Shown here in pieces: positions 8,362-18,776 of a stretch of DNA of 64,000 nt. A program made the translations under genes and the position numbers. The notes beneath the pieces are model-generated. The model made no database searches. It worked only from the letters and a program-made list of their open reading frames with translations, and was not told the origin of the DNA. Origin of the DNA: Idiomarina aquatica (lineage in GTDB: Bacteria; Pseudomonadota; Gammaproteobacteria; Enterobacterales; Alteromonadaceae); NCBI RefSeq assembly GCF_003987185.1, contig NZ_PIPS01000004.1:1-64000 (forward strand), read 5' to 3'. The stretch's first letter is position 1, and every line of letters starts with the position of its first letter.

Positions 8362-10091
8362 AGAAGTGGTTTTGGGTATTCGGAATTTGGCTCGTTTTAG
8401 GAGTCTGCTCTGCCGCACAGGCACAATCGGAGTTTTCACAGTCCAATAACCCGTTCCAGTCGGAGCCCGAATTTTTGCCCGTTGAAGAGGCTTTTTCACC
8501 AGAACTGCGTGAAGATAAGGGTGAGCTTACCGTAAGTTTCAACGTTCAACCCGGCTACTACTTGTATAAGCATCAATTCAAAGTAAAGCCAGCGGATGCG
8601 TTAGCTCAGCCCATTAATTTCCCGCCCTCGGAATCTCATGTCGATGAGTTTTTCGGCGAAAGTCAGATCTTTCGTGATTACCTTGAATTCCAGGTACAGC
8701 TGTCGTCAGACTACCAAGGCAGTAGGGTTGAACTACAATATCAGGGCTGTGCTGACGCCGGTTTATGTTATCCACCGACCACAATCACTCTGGCCGGGGC
8801 GGACCAACAACGTTCTGCAGCGGCACCGGCTGCCGCACCTGCAACCTCGTCTGGACCAGGCTTGTTTGGCCTTGAACAACAGTCGTTATTGCTATCGCTG
8901 GCATTGTTTTTCGCGCTCGGTATTGGTTTGGCCTTCACCCCTTGTGTGTTCCCGATGTATCCGATTTTGTCATCGGTGGTGATCGGCGACAAGCCGCGCA
9001 CCTTCAAAAACGCATTATGGCTTTCTTTTATTTACGTACAGGGCATGGCGATCACTTACTCATTATTGGGGTTACTGGTTGCGATGGCCGGAATGCAGTA
9101 TCAAGCCTACTTTCAACATCCCGCCGTGTTGATCGTTTTGAGCGTTGCGTTTGGTATCTTTGCACTTAGCATGCTGGGCTTATTTACCCTGCAGTTACCA
9201 AGTTCATGGCAGAGTAAATTACAGCAAATCAGTGGTCAGCAGCGCGGTGGTAACGTCGCCGGTGTCTTTGTCATCGGCATGATTTCCGGTCTGGTTGCCT
9301 CACCCTGCACAACGGCCCCATTATCCGGTGCGCTGCTCTATATTGCGCAGTCCGGCGATGTCATGTCCGGCGCTGCAATCTTATACGCACTGAGCCTGGG
9401 CATGGGCGTCCCACTGATGATCTTCGGGGTATCCGGCGGTAAGTTATTACCCAAAGCCGGTGCCTGGATGACCGCCATCAAGCACGCCTTTGGTTGGTTA
9501 CTACTGGCGGTGGTGGTGGTGCTGATAGAGCGACTGCTGTCCACACAACAAGCATTCTGGTTATGGATTGGTTATTTTGTCGCACTCGCCGTTTTTATGG
9601 GTCAGCATTTACAAACCCTGACTCATCGCGGCGCCCAAACCATACTGTTTGTGGTTTTGGTCAGTGGCACCGTCGGCGGTATTTTCTGGCAGGTTGATAA
9701 ACTCGAGCGCGCTGAACAGTCTCACGCCTTATTCACCGCCGTTAACTCATTAGGCGATATTGAACAGCAGCTTGCCAAGGCAACGGAAAATGGTCAGTGG
9801 GTGATGCTGGATCTCTATGCGGACTGGTGTGTCGCCTGTAAGGAGTTTGAACAATACACGTTCAGCAACGCCGAAGTACAAGCTGAGCTCAGCTCGATGC
9901 GACTACTCCAAGCCGACGTCACCAAAAACGACGCCGTCGATCAGCAAATCCTGACGCACTATCAGGTTATGGGTCTACCCACGGTGCTGTTCTTTAATCC
10001 ACAGGGAACTGAGTTAACCGGTTGGCGTGTCACAGGCTTTCAGGACGCCGAGCGATTTTTAGAGCACCTCGAAGCCATGAAAGCCGATTAA
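8358..10091 (+). CDS. dsbD: Thiol:disulfide interchange protein DsbD
   Basis: DsbD carries electrons from cytoplasmic thioredoxin across the inner membrane to periplasmic DsbC and related proteins. The 577-residue protein has all three parts. After a signal peptide (about residues 1-23) comes the periplasmic alpha domain with the Cys pair in [10 protein letters not shown]. The eight-helix beta domain follows, with its two key cysteines in [12 protein letters not shown] and [10 protein letters not shown]. The thioredoxin-like gamma domain holds WCVACKEFE. Every cysteine needed for electron relay is present. The alpha and beta domains are joined by a short Ala/Pro linker. It is coupled to cutA by a four-base overlap. 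Confidence 0.97.
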   Translation: MKKWFWVFGIWLVLGVCSAAQAQSEFSQSNNPFQSEPEFLPVEEAFSPELREDKGELTVSFNVQPGYYLYKHQFKVKPADALAQPINFPPSESHVDEFFGESQIFRDYLEFQVQLSSDYQGSRVELQYQGCADAGLCYPPTTITLAGADQQRSAAAPAAAPATSSGPGLFGLEQQSLLLSLALFFALGIGLAFTPCVFPMYPILSSVVIGDKPRTFKNALWLSFIYVQGMAITYSLLGLLVAMAGMQYQAYFQHPAVLIVLSVAFGIFALSMLGLFTLQLPSSWQSKLQQISGQQRGGNVAGVFVIGMISGLVASPCTTAPLSGALLYIAQSGDVMSGAAILYALSLGMGVPLMIFGVSGGKLLPKAGAWMTAIKHAFGWLLLAVVVVLIERLLSTQQAFWLWIGYFVALAVFMGQHLQTLTHRGAQTILFVVLVSGTVGGIFWQVDKLERAEQSHALFTAVNSLGDIEQQLAKATENGQWVMLDLYADWCVACKEFEQYTFSNAEVQAELSSMRLLQADVTKNDAVDQQILTHYQVMGLPTVLFFNPQGTELTGWRVTGFQDAERFLEHLEAMKAD

Positions 10092-10113
10092 TAATCGGGA
10101 ACTTGCGGCTAAA

Positions 10114-10235
10114 AGCGGTGATAAGACCAGTATTTTACTGCAATCACCGCTCAGTGTTCTATAATGCGGAACATAGAAACTTTTTTTGTTTTGAATAGTC
10201 GACATGTTAACCATAGACTATTAAGTCGACACGTT
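10114..10235 (+). promoter_or_regulatory. Repeat-rich control region upstream of aroQ-accBC
   Basis: Four structures are visible in this intergenic stretch. A 9-bp inverted repeat AGCGGTGAT/ATCACCGCT spans 10114-10151. A TATAAT hexamer lies at 10160-10165. A 12-bp direct repeat AGTCGACAYGTT occurs at 10197 and 10224. An inverted pair AATAGTC/GACTATT (10194-10222) is interleaved with it. The TATAAT is a plausible promoter -10 for the operon. The repeats after it would lie in the 5' leader or act as an operator. I do not recognise the regulator. Confidence 0.45.
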
Positions 10236-10254
10236 CGCAACATTTGGCAGCAAA

Positions 10255-10713
10255 ATGAACCCAAAAACGTCTCAAAAAGCTAATATCCTGGTGCTTAACG
10301 GACCCAACTTAAATTTGCTGGGCACACGTGAGCCGGGCATTTATGGTGCCGAAACGCTGAGTGACATTCAGCAGCAACTGGAATTACTCGCACAACAGCA
10401 CTCGCTGACCCTCAGTTGCTTTCAGTCCAACAATGAAGCCGAACTGATAGACGCCGTTCATGCTGCGCGTGGCACTGTTGATTACATTATTATTAATGCG
10501 GCAGCCTACTCGCATACCAGTATTGCGTTGCGCGACGCCCTGACGGCGGTTGCCATCCCCTTTTATGAAGTACATATCTCTAATATTTACCGACGCGAAA
10601 GCTTTCGTCACCATTCGTATTTAGCCGATGCCGCAGAAGCCACGTTAAGTGGTTTTGGCAGCTACGGTTATTCGTTGGCGTTACTCGCGATCATCAAACA
10701 ATTACAATCCTAA
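10255..10713 (+). CDS. aroQ: 3-dehydroquinate dehydratase, type II
   Basis: AroQ catalyses the third step of the shikimate pathway, 3-dehydroquinate to 3-dehydroshikimate, by the type II (non-Schiff-base) mechanism. The 152-residue length and motifs are typical: NGPNLNLLG, the lid loop with the catalytic tyrosine in [25 protein letters not shown], and [10 protein letters not shown] with the catalytic histidine. It precedes accB by 18 bp, the aroQ-accB-accC order common in gammaproteobacteria, and is probably co-transcribed with it. Confidence 0.96.
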   Translation: MNPKTSQKANILVLNGPNLNLLGTREPGIYGAETLSDIQQQLELLAQQHSLTLSCFQSNNEAELIDAVHAARGTVDYIIINAAAYSHTSIALRDALTAVAIPFYEVHISNIYRRESFRHHSYLADAAEATLSGFGSYGYSLALLAIIKQLQS

Positions 10714-10731
10714 TTGAGGCAAACGGTTATC

Positions 10732-11187
10732 ATGGATATTCGTAAAATTAAAAAACTGATCGAACTTGTAGAAGAATCCGGTATCGCAGAGCTTGAAATC
10801 ACTGAGGGCGAAGAGTCGGTGCGCATCAACCGCTACAGCGCACAACCTGCACCTATGCAATATGCGGCACCACAACCAGCACCCGCAGCAGCTCCTGCGG
10901 CGGCACCGGCAAACCAGGACGCTGCAGCAGCTCCGGCAACGGAAGAACCAAGCGGTCATATCGTGCGCTCACCCATGGTTGGCACCTTCTACGAAGCTCC
11001 TTCTCCTGACGCCAGCCCGTTTGTCACTGTAGGTTCAAAAGTGAATGTCGGCGACACACTGTGTATCGTTGAAGCAATGAAAATGATGAACCAAATCGAA
11101 GCCGATAAAAGCGGCGTTGTTAAGCAGATTCTGGTCGAGAACGAAGAGCCGGTTGAGTTTGACCAGCCTCTGTTCGTCATCGAATAA
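10732..11187 (+). CDS. accB: Biotin carboxyl carrier protein of acetyl-CoA carboxylase
   Basis: AccB carries the biotin that shuttles carboxyl groups from biotin carboxylase to the carboxyltransferase in the first step of fatty-acid synthesis. The 151-residue protein has an N-terminal [12 protein letters not shown] segment, an Ala/Pro-rich flexible linker (about residues 40-75) and a biotinyl domain with VEAMKMMNQ, in which Lys117 is the biotinylation site. The ATG was chosen over an in-frame TTG six codons earlier because MDIRKIKK is the conserved family N-terminus. accC follows after 49 bp. Confidence 0.96.
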   Translation: MDIRKIKKLIELVEESGIAELEITEGEESVRINRYSAQPAPMQYAAPQPAPAAAPAAAPANQDAAAAPATEEPSGHIVRSPMVGTFYEAPSPDASPFVTVGSKVNVGDTLCIVEAMKMMNQIEADKSGVVKQILVENEEPVEFDQPLFVIE

Positions 11188-11236
11188 GCCAAGCAACATT
11201 AACCGCTAAACAACGACCAACGTTCAGGAATTTATC

Positions 11237-12586
11237 ATGTTAGATAAAGTGGTTATCGCCAACCGTGGCGAAATTGCCTTACGAATCTTGCGGGCGTGTA
11301 AGGAGCTAGGGATTAAAACCGTAGCCGTGCACTCGACCGTAGACAGAAATTTAAAGCACGTACTGCTGGCTGACGAGTCCATATGCATCGGTAAAGCACC
11401 GGCATCGGAAAGTTATTTGAACATTCCACGCATTATCAGTGCCGCCGAAATCACCGATGCGGCAGCCATCCACCCAGGTTACGGTTTCCTTGCAGAGAAC
11501 GCGGACTTTGCCGAGCAAGTTGAGAAATCCGGTTTCGTTTTTGTCGGACCGACCGCTGACGTCATTCGCTTGATGGGTGACAAAGTATCCGCCATTAAAG
11601 CCATGAAAAAGGCCGGTGTTCCTTGTGTACCTGGCTCAGACGGTCCTCTCGATGACGACGACGAGCGCAATATTAAGTTGGCCAAACGCATTGGTTATCC
11701 GATTATTATCAAAGCGGCCGGCGGCGGTGGTGGCCGTGGTATGCGTGTTGTGCGTCAGGAAAGTGAACTGTTGAGCGCGATCACCATGACCCAGAACGAG
11801 GCGCGGGCAGCGTTCGGTAACCCTGTGGTTTATATGGAGAAGTTCCTGGAAAACCCTCGTCACGTCGAAGTTCAGGTGTTAGCCGACGGCCAGGGCAACG
11901 CGATTCACTTGGGCGAACGTGACTGTTCTATGCAACGTAAGCACCAAAAAGTCGTGGAGGAAGCTCCAGCACCAGGTATCACGCCGGAAATGCGTAAATT
12001 TATTGGTGAACGCTGCGCGAAAGCCTGTATTGAAATTGGCTACCGGGGTGCCGGTACCTTCGAATTCCTGTATGAAAACGGCGAGTTCTACTTTATCGAA
12101 ATGAATACCCGAATTCAGGTAGAGCACCCGGTCACTGAGATGGTGACAGGTATCGATCTGATCAAAGAACAACTGCGCATCGCAGCCGGCCGTCAGTTGT
12201 CGATTAATCAGGAAGATGTGGTGATTCGTGGTCACGCGATTGAGTGCCGTATCAATGCTGAGGATCCCGATACGTTCATTCCTTCACCGGGCCAAATCAC
12301 TCGCTTCCACTCGCCAGGTGGATTTGGTGTACGCTGGGACTCTCACGTTTATGCCGACTACACCGTGCCGCCTAACTACGATTCAATGATCGGTAAGCTG
12401 ATCACATACGGAGAAAACCGTGATATCGCTATCGCTCGTATGCGTAACGCACTGAGCGAACTTATCATTGAAAACATTAAAACCAACGTGCCGTTACAGA
12501 AAGACATCATGGCCGATGAAAACTTCCAGCATGGTGGTACCAACATCCACTATCTTGAGAAAAAACTCGGTCTTGGAGGGCATTAG
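11237..12586 (+). CDS. accC: Biotin carboxylase of acetyl-CoA carboxylase
   Basis: AccC uses ATP and bicarbonate to carboxylate biotin on AccB. The 449-residue length equals that of E. coli AccC. The N-terminal domain starts [13 protein letters not shown]; the ATP-grasp domain has the glycine-rich loop [11 protein letters not shown] and [11 protein letters not shown]; the catalytic region includes [14 protein letters not shown]. It lies in the operon aroQ-accB-accC-prmA. The ribosome-binding site of prmA is inside its last codons, suggesting coupled translation. Confidence 0.98.
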   Translation: MLDKVVIANRGEIALRILRACKELGIKTVAVHSTVDRNLKHVLLADESICIGKAPASESYLNIPRIISAAEITDAAAIHPGYGFLAENADFAEQVEKSGFVFVGPTADVIRLMGDKVSAIKAMKKAGVPCVPGSDGPLDDDDERNIKLAKRIGYPIIIKAAGGGGGRGMRVVRQESELLSAITMTQNEARAAFGNPVVYMEKFLENPRHVEVQVLADGQGNAIHLGERDCSMQRKHQKVVEEAPAPGITPEMRKFIGERCAKACIEIGYRGAGTFEFLYENGEFYFIEMNTRIQVEHPVTEMVTGIDLIKEQLRIAAGRQLSINQEDVVIRGHAIECRINAEDPDTFIPSPGQITRFHSPGGFGVRWDSHVYADYTVPPNYDSMIGKLITYGENRDIAIARMRNALSELIIENIKTNVPLQKDIMADENFQHGGTNIHYLEKKLGLGGH

Positions 12587-12590
12587 GCCG

Positions 12591-13472
12591 GTGCCTTGGA
12601 TCCAACTTACCCTATCAAGTACTGAAGAGCATGCCCCGCAGGTCGGGGACATGCTCATGGCTAATGGTGCTCAGGCCGTCACGTATCGCGATGCGGCGGA
12701 TAATCCCATTTTCGAACCGCCGCTTGGCAAAGTGTTATTGTGGAAGCACAGTCTGGTTACCGGGCTGTTCGACGCCGCCGTCGATATGAAACCGGTTATC
12801 GCCAACCTCGAAAAGGCGAAAGTGCTACCCTCACCGCTACAATACAAACTCGACGGTCTGGAAGACAAAGACTGGGAACGAGAATGGATGGACAAGTTTC
12901 ACCCGATTCAGTTTGGTGAAAGGCTTTGGATTTGCCCCAGTTGGCGAGAGGTTCCTGAGCCGAGTGCCGTCAATATTTTGCTCGATCCCGGCATGGCTTT
13001 TGGTACCGGTACGCACCCCACTACGGCCATGTGCTTACGTTGGCTCGATGGAAACCCGCCAACGAACGCAAGTGTGGTCGATTTCGGGTGTGGCTCAGGC
13101 ATTTTGGGCATCGCTGCGTTGATGCTTGGCGCCAAGCACGCGATTGGCATTGATATTGACCGTCAGGCACTGATCGCAACCGTTGAAAATGCGGAACGTA
13201 ATGGCGTCGCTGATGCGTTTGATGTGTACCTACCGTCTGAACAACCGACCGCGAAAGCGGAGCTGGTGCTGGCAAACGTGCTGGCAGGGCCTCTGCGCGA
13301 GCTTGCTGCAGTCATCCTTGACTATGTAGCACCAAAGGGTCGCTTAGTGATGTCAGGCATCTTAGAACGCCAGGCTGACGATGTTATGGCGGCGTATCAG
13401 CATGCCATTGACTTTGACCCTGTGGTTGTCGATGGCGATTGGGTGATGTTATCGGGAGTACGCTCTCGCTAG
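12591..13472 (+). CDS. prmA: Ribosomal protein L11 methyltransferase PrmA
   Basis: PrmA trimethylates ribosomal protein L11 at several amino groups with S-adenosylmethionine. The 293-residue protein matches the E. coli length. It has an N-terminal substrate-recognition domain beginning PWIQLTL, and a Rossmann methyltransferase domain with LDPGMAFGTGTHPTT and VDFGCGSGILGIAAL. The start is a GTG preceded at ten bases by GGAGGG, which is within the 3' end of accC. The following intergenic region holds a terminator, so prmA is likely the last gene of the operon. Confidence 0.96.
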   Translation: MPWIQLTLSSTEEHAPQVGDMLMANGAQAVTYRDAADNPIFEPPLGKVLLWKHSLVTGLFDAAVDMKPVIANLEKAKVLPSPLQYKLDGLEDKDWEREWMDKFHPIQFGERLWICPSWREVPEPSAVNILLDPGMAFGTGTHPTTAMCLRWLDGNPPTNASVVDFGCGSGILGIAALMLGAKHAIGIDIDRQALIATVENAERNGVADAFDVYLPSEQPTAKAELVLANVLAGPLRELAAVILDYVAPKGRLVMSGILERQADDVMAAYQHAIDFDPVVVDGDWVMLSGVRSR

Positions 13473-13517
13473 GCGTTATGGCTTAGCCATCCTCTATTTT
13501 TGTCAATAGTAAAAACT

Positions 13518-13554
13518 TAAAAAAAGGCTAAATTTGCATACTTTTTAGCCTTTT
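13518..13554 (+). terminator. Hairpin terminator after prmA
   Basis: AAAAAAGGCTAAA and TTTTTAGCCTTTT form a long A/T-flanked stem with a GGCTAAA/TTTAGCC core, followed by a T-rich tail. It separates the acc operon from dusB-fis. It lies close to the start of dusB, so the dusB promoter must overlap it or follow it. Confidence 0.72.
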
Positions 13555-13612
13555 CTTTAGGCGTTAAATTCCATAAAATTCTTCACCCTTTTCGCTGCGT
13601 AGTTTTTGACCG

Positions 13613-14584
13613 ATGCGGATTGGCCAATACCAATTAATCAACAATGTGATCCTTGCTCCGATGGCCGGTGTGACTGACCAGCCGTTCCGGCAGTTATGCC
13701 ATGAACTGGGGGCTGGAATGACCGTTTCGGAAATGCTTTCCAGCAATCCGAAGGTTTGGCATACCGACAAATCGCGGCAACGCATGGATCATTCTGGTGA
13801 GCTAGGTATTCGAGCTGTTCAAATAGCGGGTTCTGAGCCGCATTTGATGGCCGAAGCTGCGCGCGTGAATGTCGCGATGGGCGCCCAAATTATTGATATC
13901 AATATGGGCTGTCCGGCGAAAAAAGTGAATAAAAAACTGGCAGGGTCTGCGTTAATGCAACATCCAGCGTTGGTTGAGAAGATTCTCACCGCGGTGGTCG
14001 AGGCAGTTGATGTTCCGGTGACCTTAAAAACCCGTACAGGGTGGGATCCAGAGCATAAGAACGGCATCGAAATCGCACAAATCGCAGAACGTTGTGGTAT
14101 TCAGTCACTTGCCATACATGGTCGCACACGCGCCTGTATGTACAAAGGGAACGCTGAATACGACACCATCCGGGCGATAAAACAAGCGGTTTCCATTCCG
14201 GTTGTTGCAAACGGAGATATTACCTGTCCGGAACAAGCAAAATCGGTATTAGATAATACCGGAGCAGATGCCATTATGATTGGTCGCGGAGCCCAGGGAA
14301 ACCCGTGGTTATTCCGTGAAATTGATCATTACCTCCGACACGGAGAGCACCATCCAAAGCCATCAAACGATGAGGTGGCTGAGACAGTGCTCAAACATGT
14401 CAAACGATTGCACCAGTTTTACGGTGATTATCAAGGGGTCCGTATTGCCCGTAAGCATGTGGGATGGTATCTGAATGAACGCCCTGGCGGTCGCGAAATG
14501 CGCCAACAGTTTAACCAAATCGAGCAGCCTAACGAGCAGCTCGATACGCTAGAACATTATTTTGTCACTGTAGAGAAGAGATAA
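13613..14584 (+). CDS. dusB: tRNA-dihydrouridine synthase B
   Basis: DusB is an FMN enzyme that reduces specific uridines in the tRNA D-loop (U17 in E. coli) to dihydrouridine. The 323-residue protein has the TIM-barrel signature [12 protein letters not shown], the [11 protein letters not shown] motif with the catalytic cysteine, and [11 protein letters not shown] near the phosphate-binding site. It is the first gene of the widespread dusB-fis operon, with fis 7 bp downstream. No strong ribosome-binding site precedes the ATG, which fits the weak dusB translation known in E. coli. Confidence 0.96.
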   Translation: MRIGQYQLINNVILAPMAGVTDQPFRQLCHELGAGMTVSEMLSSNPKVWHTDKSRQRMDHSGELGIRAVQIAGSEPHLMAEAARVNVAMGAQIIDINMGCPAKKVNKKLAGSALMQHPALVEKILTAVVEAVDVPVTLKTRTGWDPEHKNGIEIAQIAERCGIQSLAIHGRTRACMYKGNAEYDTIRAIKQAVSIPVVANGDITCPEQAKSVLDNTGADAIMIGRGAQGNPWLFREIDHYLRHGEHHPKPSNDEVAETVLKHVKRLHQFYGDYQGVRIARKHVGWYLNERPGGREMRQQFNQIEQPNEQLDTLEHYFVTVEKR

Positions 14585-14591
14585 GCGCACT

Positions 14592-14885
14592 ATGTTTGAT
14601 CAAAATCCTAACCGTGAGAACACATCACCTTTAACTACCATTGGTAATAACTCACAGCCGAAGCCTTTACGCGATTCGGTAAAGCAAGCGCTCAACAGCT
14701 TTTTACGTCAACTTGACGGTCAAGACCCTGAAGAATTGTATGAGCTGGTGCTGTCTGAGGTAGAAGCTCCGTTGCTGGAAGAAGTGATGACTTACACTCG
14801 CGGCAATCAAACCCGCGCCGCTACTATGCTAGGCATTAACCGTGGTACGCTTCGCAAAAAGCTGAAGAAATACGGAATGAACTGA
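14592..14885 (+). CDS. fis: DNA-binding protein Fis
   Basis: Fis is a nucleoid protein that bends DNA, activates rrn and tRNA promoters, and peaks in early exponential growth. The 97-residue length and C-terminal helix-turn-helix ([19 protein letters not shown]) are nearly identical to E. coli Fis (98 residues). The N-terminal part, which contacts invertases in E. coli, is divergent. The gene follows dusB closely and ends in a strong terminator. Likely targets in this window are the rrn P1 and tRNA-Gly promoters, though no Fis site was assigned. Confidence 0.97.
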   Translation: MFDQNPNRENTSPLTTIGNNSQPKPLRDSVKQALNSFLRQLDGQDPEELYELVLSEVEAPLLEEVMTYTRGNQTRAATMLGINRGTLRKKLKKYGMN

Positions 14886-14896
14886 TCCCTGTGATT

Positions 14897-14924
14897 AAGA
14901 GCGCCTTTTGGCGCTCTTTTTTTT
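14897..14924 (+). terminator. Rho-independent terminator of dusB-fis
   Basis: AAGAGCGCC, loop TTTT, GGCGCTCTT followed by a run of T is a textbook intrinsic terminator 12 bp after the fis stop codon. Confidence 0.95.
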
Positions 14925-14965
14925 ATAATGTTTTTAATATTACGACAGAAAGTTAAGGTTAAGTG

Positions 14966-16528
14966 ATGCAAAGCCAACCGATTCAACGCGCTCTCATAAG
15001 TGTTTCTGACAAAACTGGTATCGTCGAATTCGCGACGCAACTGGCGGCAAAAGGCGTAGAAATCCTCTCAACCGGAGGTACTGCTAAACTTCTTCGTGAC
15101 GCCAACATCGATGTTAAAGATGTATCAGAACACACTGGCCAGGTAGAAATCATGGGGGGGCGTGTCAAAACACTGCACCCAAAAATTCACGGCGGTATCT
15201 TAGGGCGTCGTGACGTCGACCAGGATGTCATGAAAGAGCAGGGAATCGCTGCCATCGATTTGGTTGTGGTTAATTTGTATCCCTTTAAAAAAACCGTCGC
15301 TGCGCCTGACTGCACCTTAGCGGATGCCATTGAAAACATTGATATCGGTGGCCCAACCATGGTTCGCGCAGCGGCTAAAAACCATAAAGACGTCACCATC
15401 GTGGTTAACAGCGATGACTATCAACGCGTACTCGACGAAATGTCAGAGAACGCCAACGCGGTATCGGCGGAAACACGCTTCAAGCTGGCCGTTGCCGCGT
15501 TTGAGCACACCGCTCAATACGATGGCATGATCGCCAATTACCTAGGTGGTAAGTTAAGCGGTGAAGCTGATTTCCCCAACACTTATAATATGCAGTTTCA
15601 ACACAAACAAAGCCTTCGTTATGGTGAGAACAGCCACCAAAAAGCAGCTTTTTACACCGAAGCGGAGAGTCCATCGGGTACGGTTTCCAGCGCCAAGCAA
15701 TTGCAGGGTAAAGCGTTATCCTTTAATAACATCGCCGATACCGATGCCGCACTGGAATGCGTGAAAAGCTTTACGCAGCCGGCCTGTGTCATCGTTAAAC
15801 ACGCCAACCCATGCGGTGTAGCCATTGGCGAAAGCATTGCCGATGCCTATCAACGCGCATTTATGACCGACCCGACTTCGGCTTTTGGCGGTATTATCGC
15901 CTTCAACCGAGAACTTGATGCAGCCACCGCAAAAGCCATCATCGATAAACAATTTGTCGAAGTGATCATCGCGCCTAAAGTGACCGACGAAGCCGTTCGT
16001 ATCGTTGCCGAGAAGAAAAACGTGCGCTTACTGGAGTGTGGGCAGTGGCAACCAACTGACGCTCAGTGGGACTTTAAGCGGGTTAACGGTGGCTTATTGG
16101 TACAACAAGCCGATCTCGAAGACTTTAACCCGGACGAACTAAAAGTCGTCAGTAAGGTACAGCCGACCGAGACACAGCTGGCGGATCTTAAGTTCTGCTG
16201 GAAAGTCGCCAAGTTCGTCAAATCAAATGCGATTGTGTATGCCAAAGACGGCATGACCATCGGCGTTGGTGCCGGTCAGATGAGCCGTGTCTACAGTGCC
16301 AAGATTGCCGGCATCAAAGCCGCTGATGAAGGCTTACAAGTCGAAGGCTCCGTGATGGCTTCGGATGCGTTCTTCCCGTTCAGGGACGGTATTGATGCCG
16401 CCGCCGCAGCGGGTATCAAAGCCATCATCCAACCCGGTGGCTCAATTCGGGATGAAGAAATCATTGCCGCCGCGGATGAACATGGTATCGCGATGGTCTT
16501 TACCGGAATGCGCCATTTCCGTCATTAA
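14966..16528 (+). CDS. purH: Bifunctional AICAR transformylase/IMP cyclohydrolase PurH
   Basis: PurH catalyses the last two steps of purine synthesis: formylation of AICAR with 10-formyl-tetrahydrofolate, then ring closure to IMP. The protein is 520 residues counted from the ATG; a GTG directly before it is also possible. The N-terminal cyclohydrolase domain starts [12 protein letters not shown] and has [13 protein letters not shown]. The transformylase domain has [11 protein letters not shown] and [23 protein letters not shown]. purD lies in the same direction but is separated by a hairpin and one unrelated gene. No PurR box was recognised in the short upstream region. Confidence 0.97.
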   Translation: MQSQPIQRALISVSDKTGIVEFATQLAAKGVEILSTGGTAKLLRDANIDVKDVSEHTGQVEIMGGRVKTLHPKIHGGILGRRDVDQDVMKEQGIAAIDLVVVNLYPFKKTVAAPDCTLADAIENIDIGGPTMVRAAAKNHKDVTIVVNSDDYQRVLDEMSENANAVSAETRFKLAVAAFEHTAQYDGMIANYLGGKLSGEADFPNTYNMQFQHKQSLRYGENSHQKAAFYTEAESPSGTVSSAKQLQGKALSFNNIADTDAALECVKSFTQPACVIVKHANPCGVAIGESIADAYQRAFMTDPTSAFGGIIAFNRELDAATAKAIIDKQFVEVIIAPKVTDEAVRIVAEKKNVRLLECGQWQPTDAQWDFKRVNGGLLVQQADLEDFNPDELKVVSKVQPTETQLADLKFCWKVAKFVKSNAIVYAKDGMTIGVGAGQMSRVYSAKIAGIKAADEGLQVEGSVMASDAFFPFRDGIDAAAAAGIKAIIQPGGSIRDEEIIAAADEHGIAMVFTGMRHFRH

Positions 16529-16556
16529 TGCGTAGTGATAAGTGATGTTATTTGCC

Positions 16557-16574
16557 GCCCCGAACATTCGGGGC
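16557..16574 (+). terminator. Possible terminator hairpin after purH
   Basis: GCCCCGAA, loop CA, TTCGGGGC is a strong perfect stem 29 bp after purH, but it is followed only by TAATCTTA rather than a clean U-run. It may terminate weakly or protect the purH mRNA 3' end. Confidence 0.5.
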
Positions 16575-16614
16575 TAATCTTACCAACACTTATAACAACT
16601 AAAGAGGCAGTTAT

Positions 16615-17478
16615 ATGAAATATTCTGCAATCGCATTAACCATGACGTCATTGCTCGCTTTATCAGCCTGTGACTCGGCGCCACAATCTGCGGCGCCCGC
16701 CAGTACCGAACAGGGCGCCGCCATGACCATTGAACAGGCGGTCAGCCACAGTGACCGTACGCCGGCATTCGTTCAACGAGACGCTTTCCGGCATCCCGCT
16801 GAGACGCTCGCATTTTTTGAACTGGAACCCTCCATGACTGTGGTAGAAATTTGGCCCGGCGGTGGTTACTACAGTGAAATCCTGGCTCCTTACCTAGCCG
16901 AGGAAGGTACATTTTATGCGGCTCACTTCCCTGAAGAGAGCGACAGCAACTACTATCAGCGTTCACTCAGCAAGTTTAAAGAACGCCTTGCCAGCGAAGC
17001 GGTGTTTGGTAATGTGCAATTAACCCAGTTTTCACCGGTGACTCAGCTGAGCTCGGATATCGCACCGCCAAACAGTGCCGACCGTGTATTAACCTTCCGT
17101 AACCTGCACAATTGGTACATGAATGGTGGCGAAGAAGCGGTATTAAATGCCTTCCGTCAATTCCATCAGGCTCTGGTACCAGATGGCATGCTTGGTGTGG
17201 TTGACCATCGCTTACCGGAGTCAGCCGACGATGAGGCCATGGCAAACAGTGGTTACATCAAAGAGAGCTGGGTGATTGAACTGGCGCAACAGGCGGGCTT
17301 TGAGCTGGTCGAGCGCAGTGAAATTAACGCCAATCCGAAAGATACGGCAGACCACCCCAATGGGGTTTGGAACTTACCACCGACACTGAATGTGGAGGAA
17401 GGTGATGACGCAGAAATTTATAAGGCGATTGGTGAGAGTGATCGCTTCACATTAAAATTCAGAAAACCGATAGAATAA
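16615..17478 (+). CDS. Predicted lipoprotein with a methyltransferase-like fold
   Basis: A 287-residue protein with a lipoprotein signal peptide ending in LSAC (Cys19), so the mature protein should be anchored outside the cytoplasm. The rest resembles class I SAM methyltransferases: VVEIWPGGGYYSEIL at residues 77-90 is in the place of motif I, and DGMLGVVDHRLPES resembles the post-I region. It fits the group of predicted extracytoplasmic methyltransferases (COG4798, from memory). SAM is not expected in the periplasm, so the activity is doubtful and it may bind another ligand. It lies between purH and purD, 8 bp before purD, and is probably co-transcribed with it. Confidence 0.72.
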   Translation: MKYSAIALTMTSLLALSACDSAPQSAAPASTEQGAAMTIEQAVSHSDRTPAFVQRDAFRHPAETLAFFELEPSMTVVEIWPGGGYYSEILAPYLAEEGTFYAAHFPEESDSNYYQRSLSKFKERLASEAVFGNVQLTQFSPVTQLSSDIAPPNSADRVLTFRNLHNWYMNGGEEAVLNAFRQFHQALVPDGMLGVVDHRLPESADDEAMANSGYIKESWVIELAQQAGFELVERSEINANPKDTADHPNGVWNLPPTLNVEEGDDAEIYKAIGESDRFTLKFRKPIE

Positions 17479-17486
17479 GGATACCC

Positions 17487-18767
17487 ATGAAAGTTTTGGT
17501 TGTCGGCGGTGGTGGCCGCGAGCACGCCCTGGCGTGGAAAGCGGCGCAGTCGCCAAAAGTGGATGAAGTCTTTGTTGCTCCCGGCAATGCAGGTACCGCA
17601 ACAGAGCAAGGCTTGCAAAATATTGACATTAACGCAGAAGATGTCGATGGGTTACTGGCATTTGCACAACAGCAGGCGGTTGATCTGACCATCGTCGGTC
17701 CTGAGGCGCCGCTTGTCGCCGGTATTGTTGATCGCTTTACCGAAGCGGGCCTTGCGATTTTCGGGCCGACTGCAGCAGCGGCTCAGCTTGAAGGCTCAAA
17801 AGCGTTCAGTAAAGACTTCCTGCAGCGTCATAACATTCCAACCGCCGCCTACCAGAACTTTACCGACCGTGATGCTGCTAAGGCTTATGTTCGTCAACAA
17901 CCGTTACCGATCGTCATTAAAGCCGACGGTTTGGCTGCGGGTAAAGGCGTCATCATAGCCGAAACGCTTGAACAAGCCGATTCCGCCATTGACGATATGT
18001 TGGCCGGTAACCGTTTCGGCGAAGCCGGTCACCGTGTGGTTATTGAAGAATTTCTACAGGGTGAAGAAGCATCGTTTATTGTCATGGTTGACGGTAAAGA
18101 CGCCGTTGCTTTTGCCTCCAGTCAAGATCACAAAGCACGTGACAACGGCGACAAGGGTCCCAACACAGGTGGTATGGGCGCTTACTCTCCTGCCCCTGTC
18201 GTTACCCCGACGGTACACGATTGGGTGATGCAACACGTGATTAAGCCAACCGTTGATGGTATGGCAGCGGAAGGTCATCCCTATACTGGCTTTCTGTACG
18301 CTGGCTTGATGATTGCCGAAGATGGCAGTGCCAAAGTGCTTGAATACAACTGCCGTTTCGGAGACCCGGAAACTCAGCCAATCATGATGCGCCTGCAGTC
18401 CGACCTGGTTGAACTGTGTCAACTGGCGATTAACGGTGAGCTTAAGCAAACACCAGTTGCGTTTGATAACCGCGCCGCGGTTGGTGTGGTCATGGCCGCA
18501 GGAGGCTATCCAGAGAGCTACAACAAAGGCGATGTGATAACCGGTATTCCGGCCGCTACCGAAGACAGCAAAGTATTCCATGCCGGCACGGCCATCAAAG
18601 ACGGTCAGGTCGTTACCAGCGGCGGACGTGTTTTATGTTGTACCGCACTTGGTGATAACGTAACCCAGGCGCAACAGCGTGCTTATCAACTGGTGCAACA
18701 GATCCAGTGGGATAACGTCTACTTCCGCACCGACATTGCCCATCGTGCCATTGCCCGCGAACAATAA
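17487..18767 (+). CDS. purD: Phosphoribosylamine--glycine ligase PurD
   Basis: PurD (GAR synthetase) joins glycine to phosphoribosylamine with ATP, the second step of purine synthesis. The 426-residue length is typical. The N-terminal domain starts KVLVVGGGGREHALAWK and includes APGNAGT. The ATP-grasp domain has IKADGLAAGKGV, GEEASFIVMVDG and EYNCRFGDPETQ. It is preceded by the lipoprotein methyltransferase-like gene at 8 bp and shares the direction of purH, though not its immediate neighbourhood. Confidence 0.97.
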   Translation: MKVLVVGGGGREHALAWKAAQSPKVDEVFVAPGNAGTATEQGLQNIDINAEDVDGLLAFAQQQAVDLTIVGPEAPLVAGIVDRFTEAGLAIFGPTAAAAQLEGSKAFSKDFLQRHNIPTAAYQNFTDRDAAKAYVRQQPLPIVIKADGLAAGKGVIIAETLEQADSAIDDMLAGNRFGEAGHRVVIEEFLQGEEASFIVMVDGKDAVAFASSQDHKARDNGDKGPNTGGMGAYSPAPVVTPTVHDWVMQHVIKPTVDGMAAEGHPYTGFLYAGLMIAEDGSAKVLEYNCRFGDPETQPIMMRLQSDLVELCQLAINGELKQTPVAFDNRAAVGVVMAAGGYPESYNKGDVITGIPAATEDSKVFHAGTAIKDGQVVTSGGRVLCCTALGDNVTQAQQRAYQLVQQIQWDNVYFRTDIAHRAIAREQ

Positions 18768-18776
18768 TCAACACCT

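Noticed and set aside
10714-10731. Upstream TTG start for AccB
   Set aside because: The conserved N-terminus MDIRKIKK begins at the ATG six codons later; the extra residues do not match the family.
18054-18581. Open frame of 175 codons opposite purD
   Set aside because: It mirrors the ATP-grasp coding region of purD and has no start signal or homologous motif.
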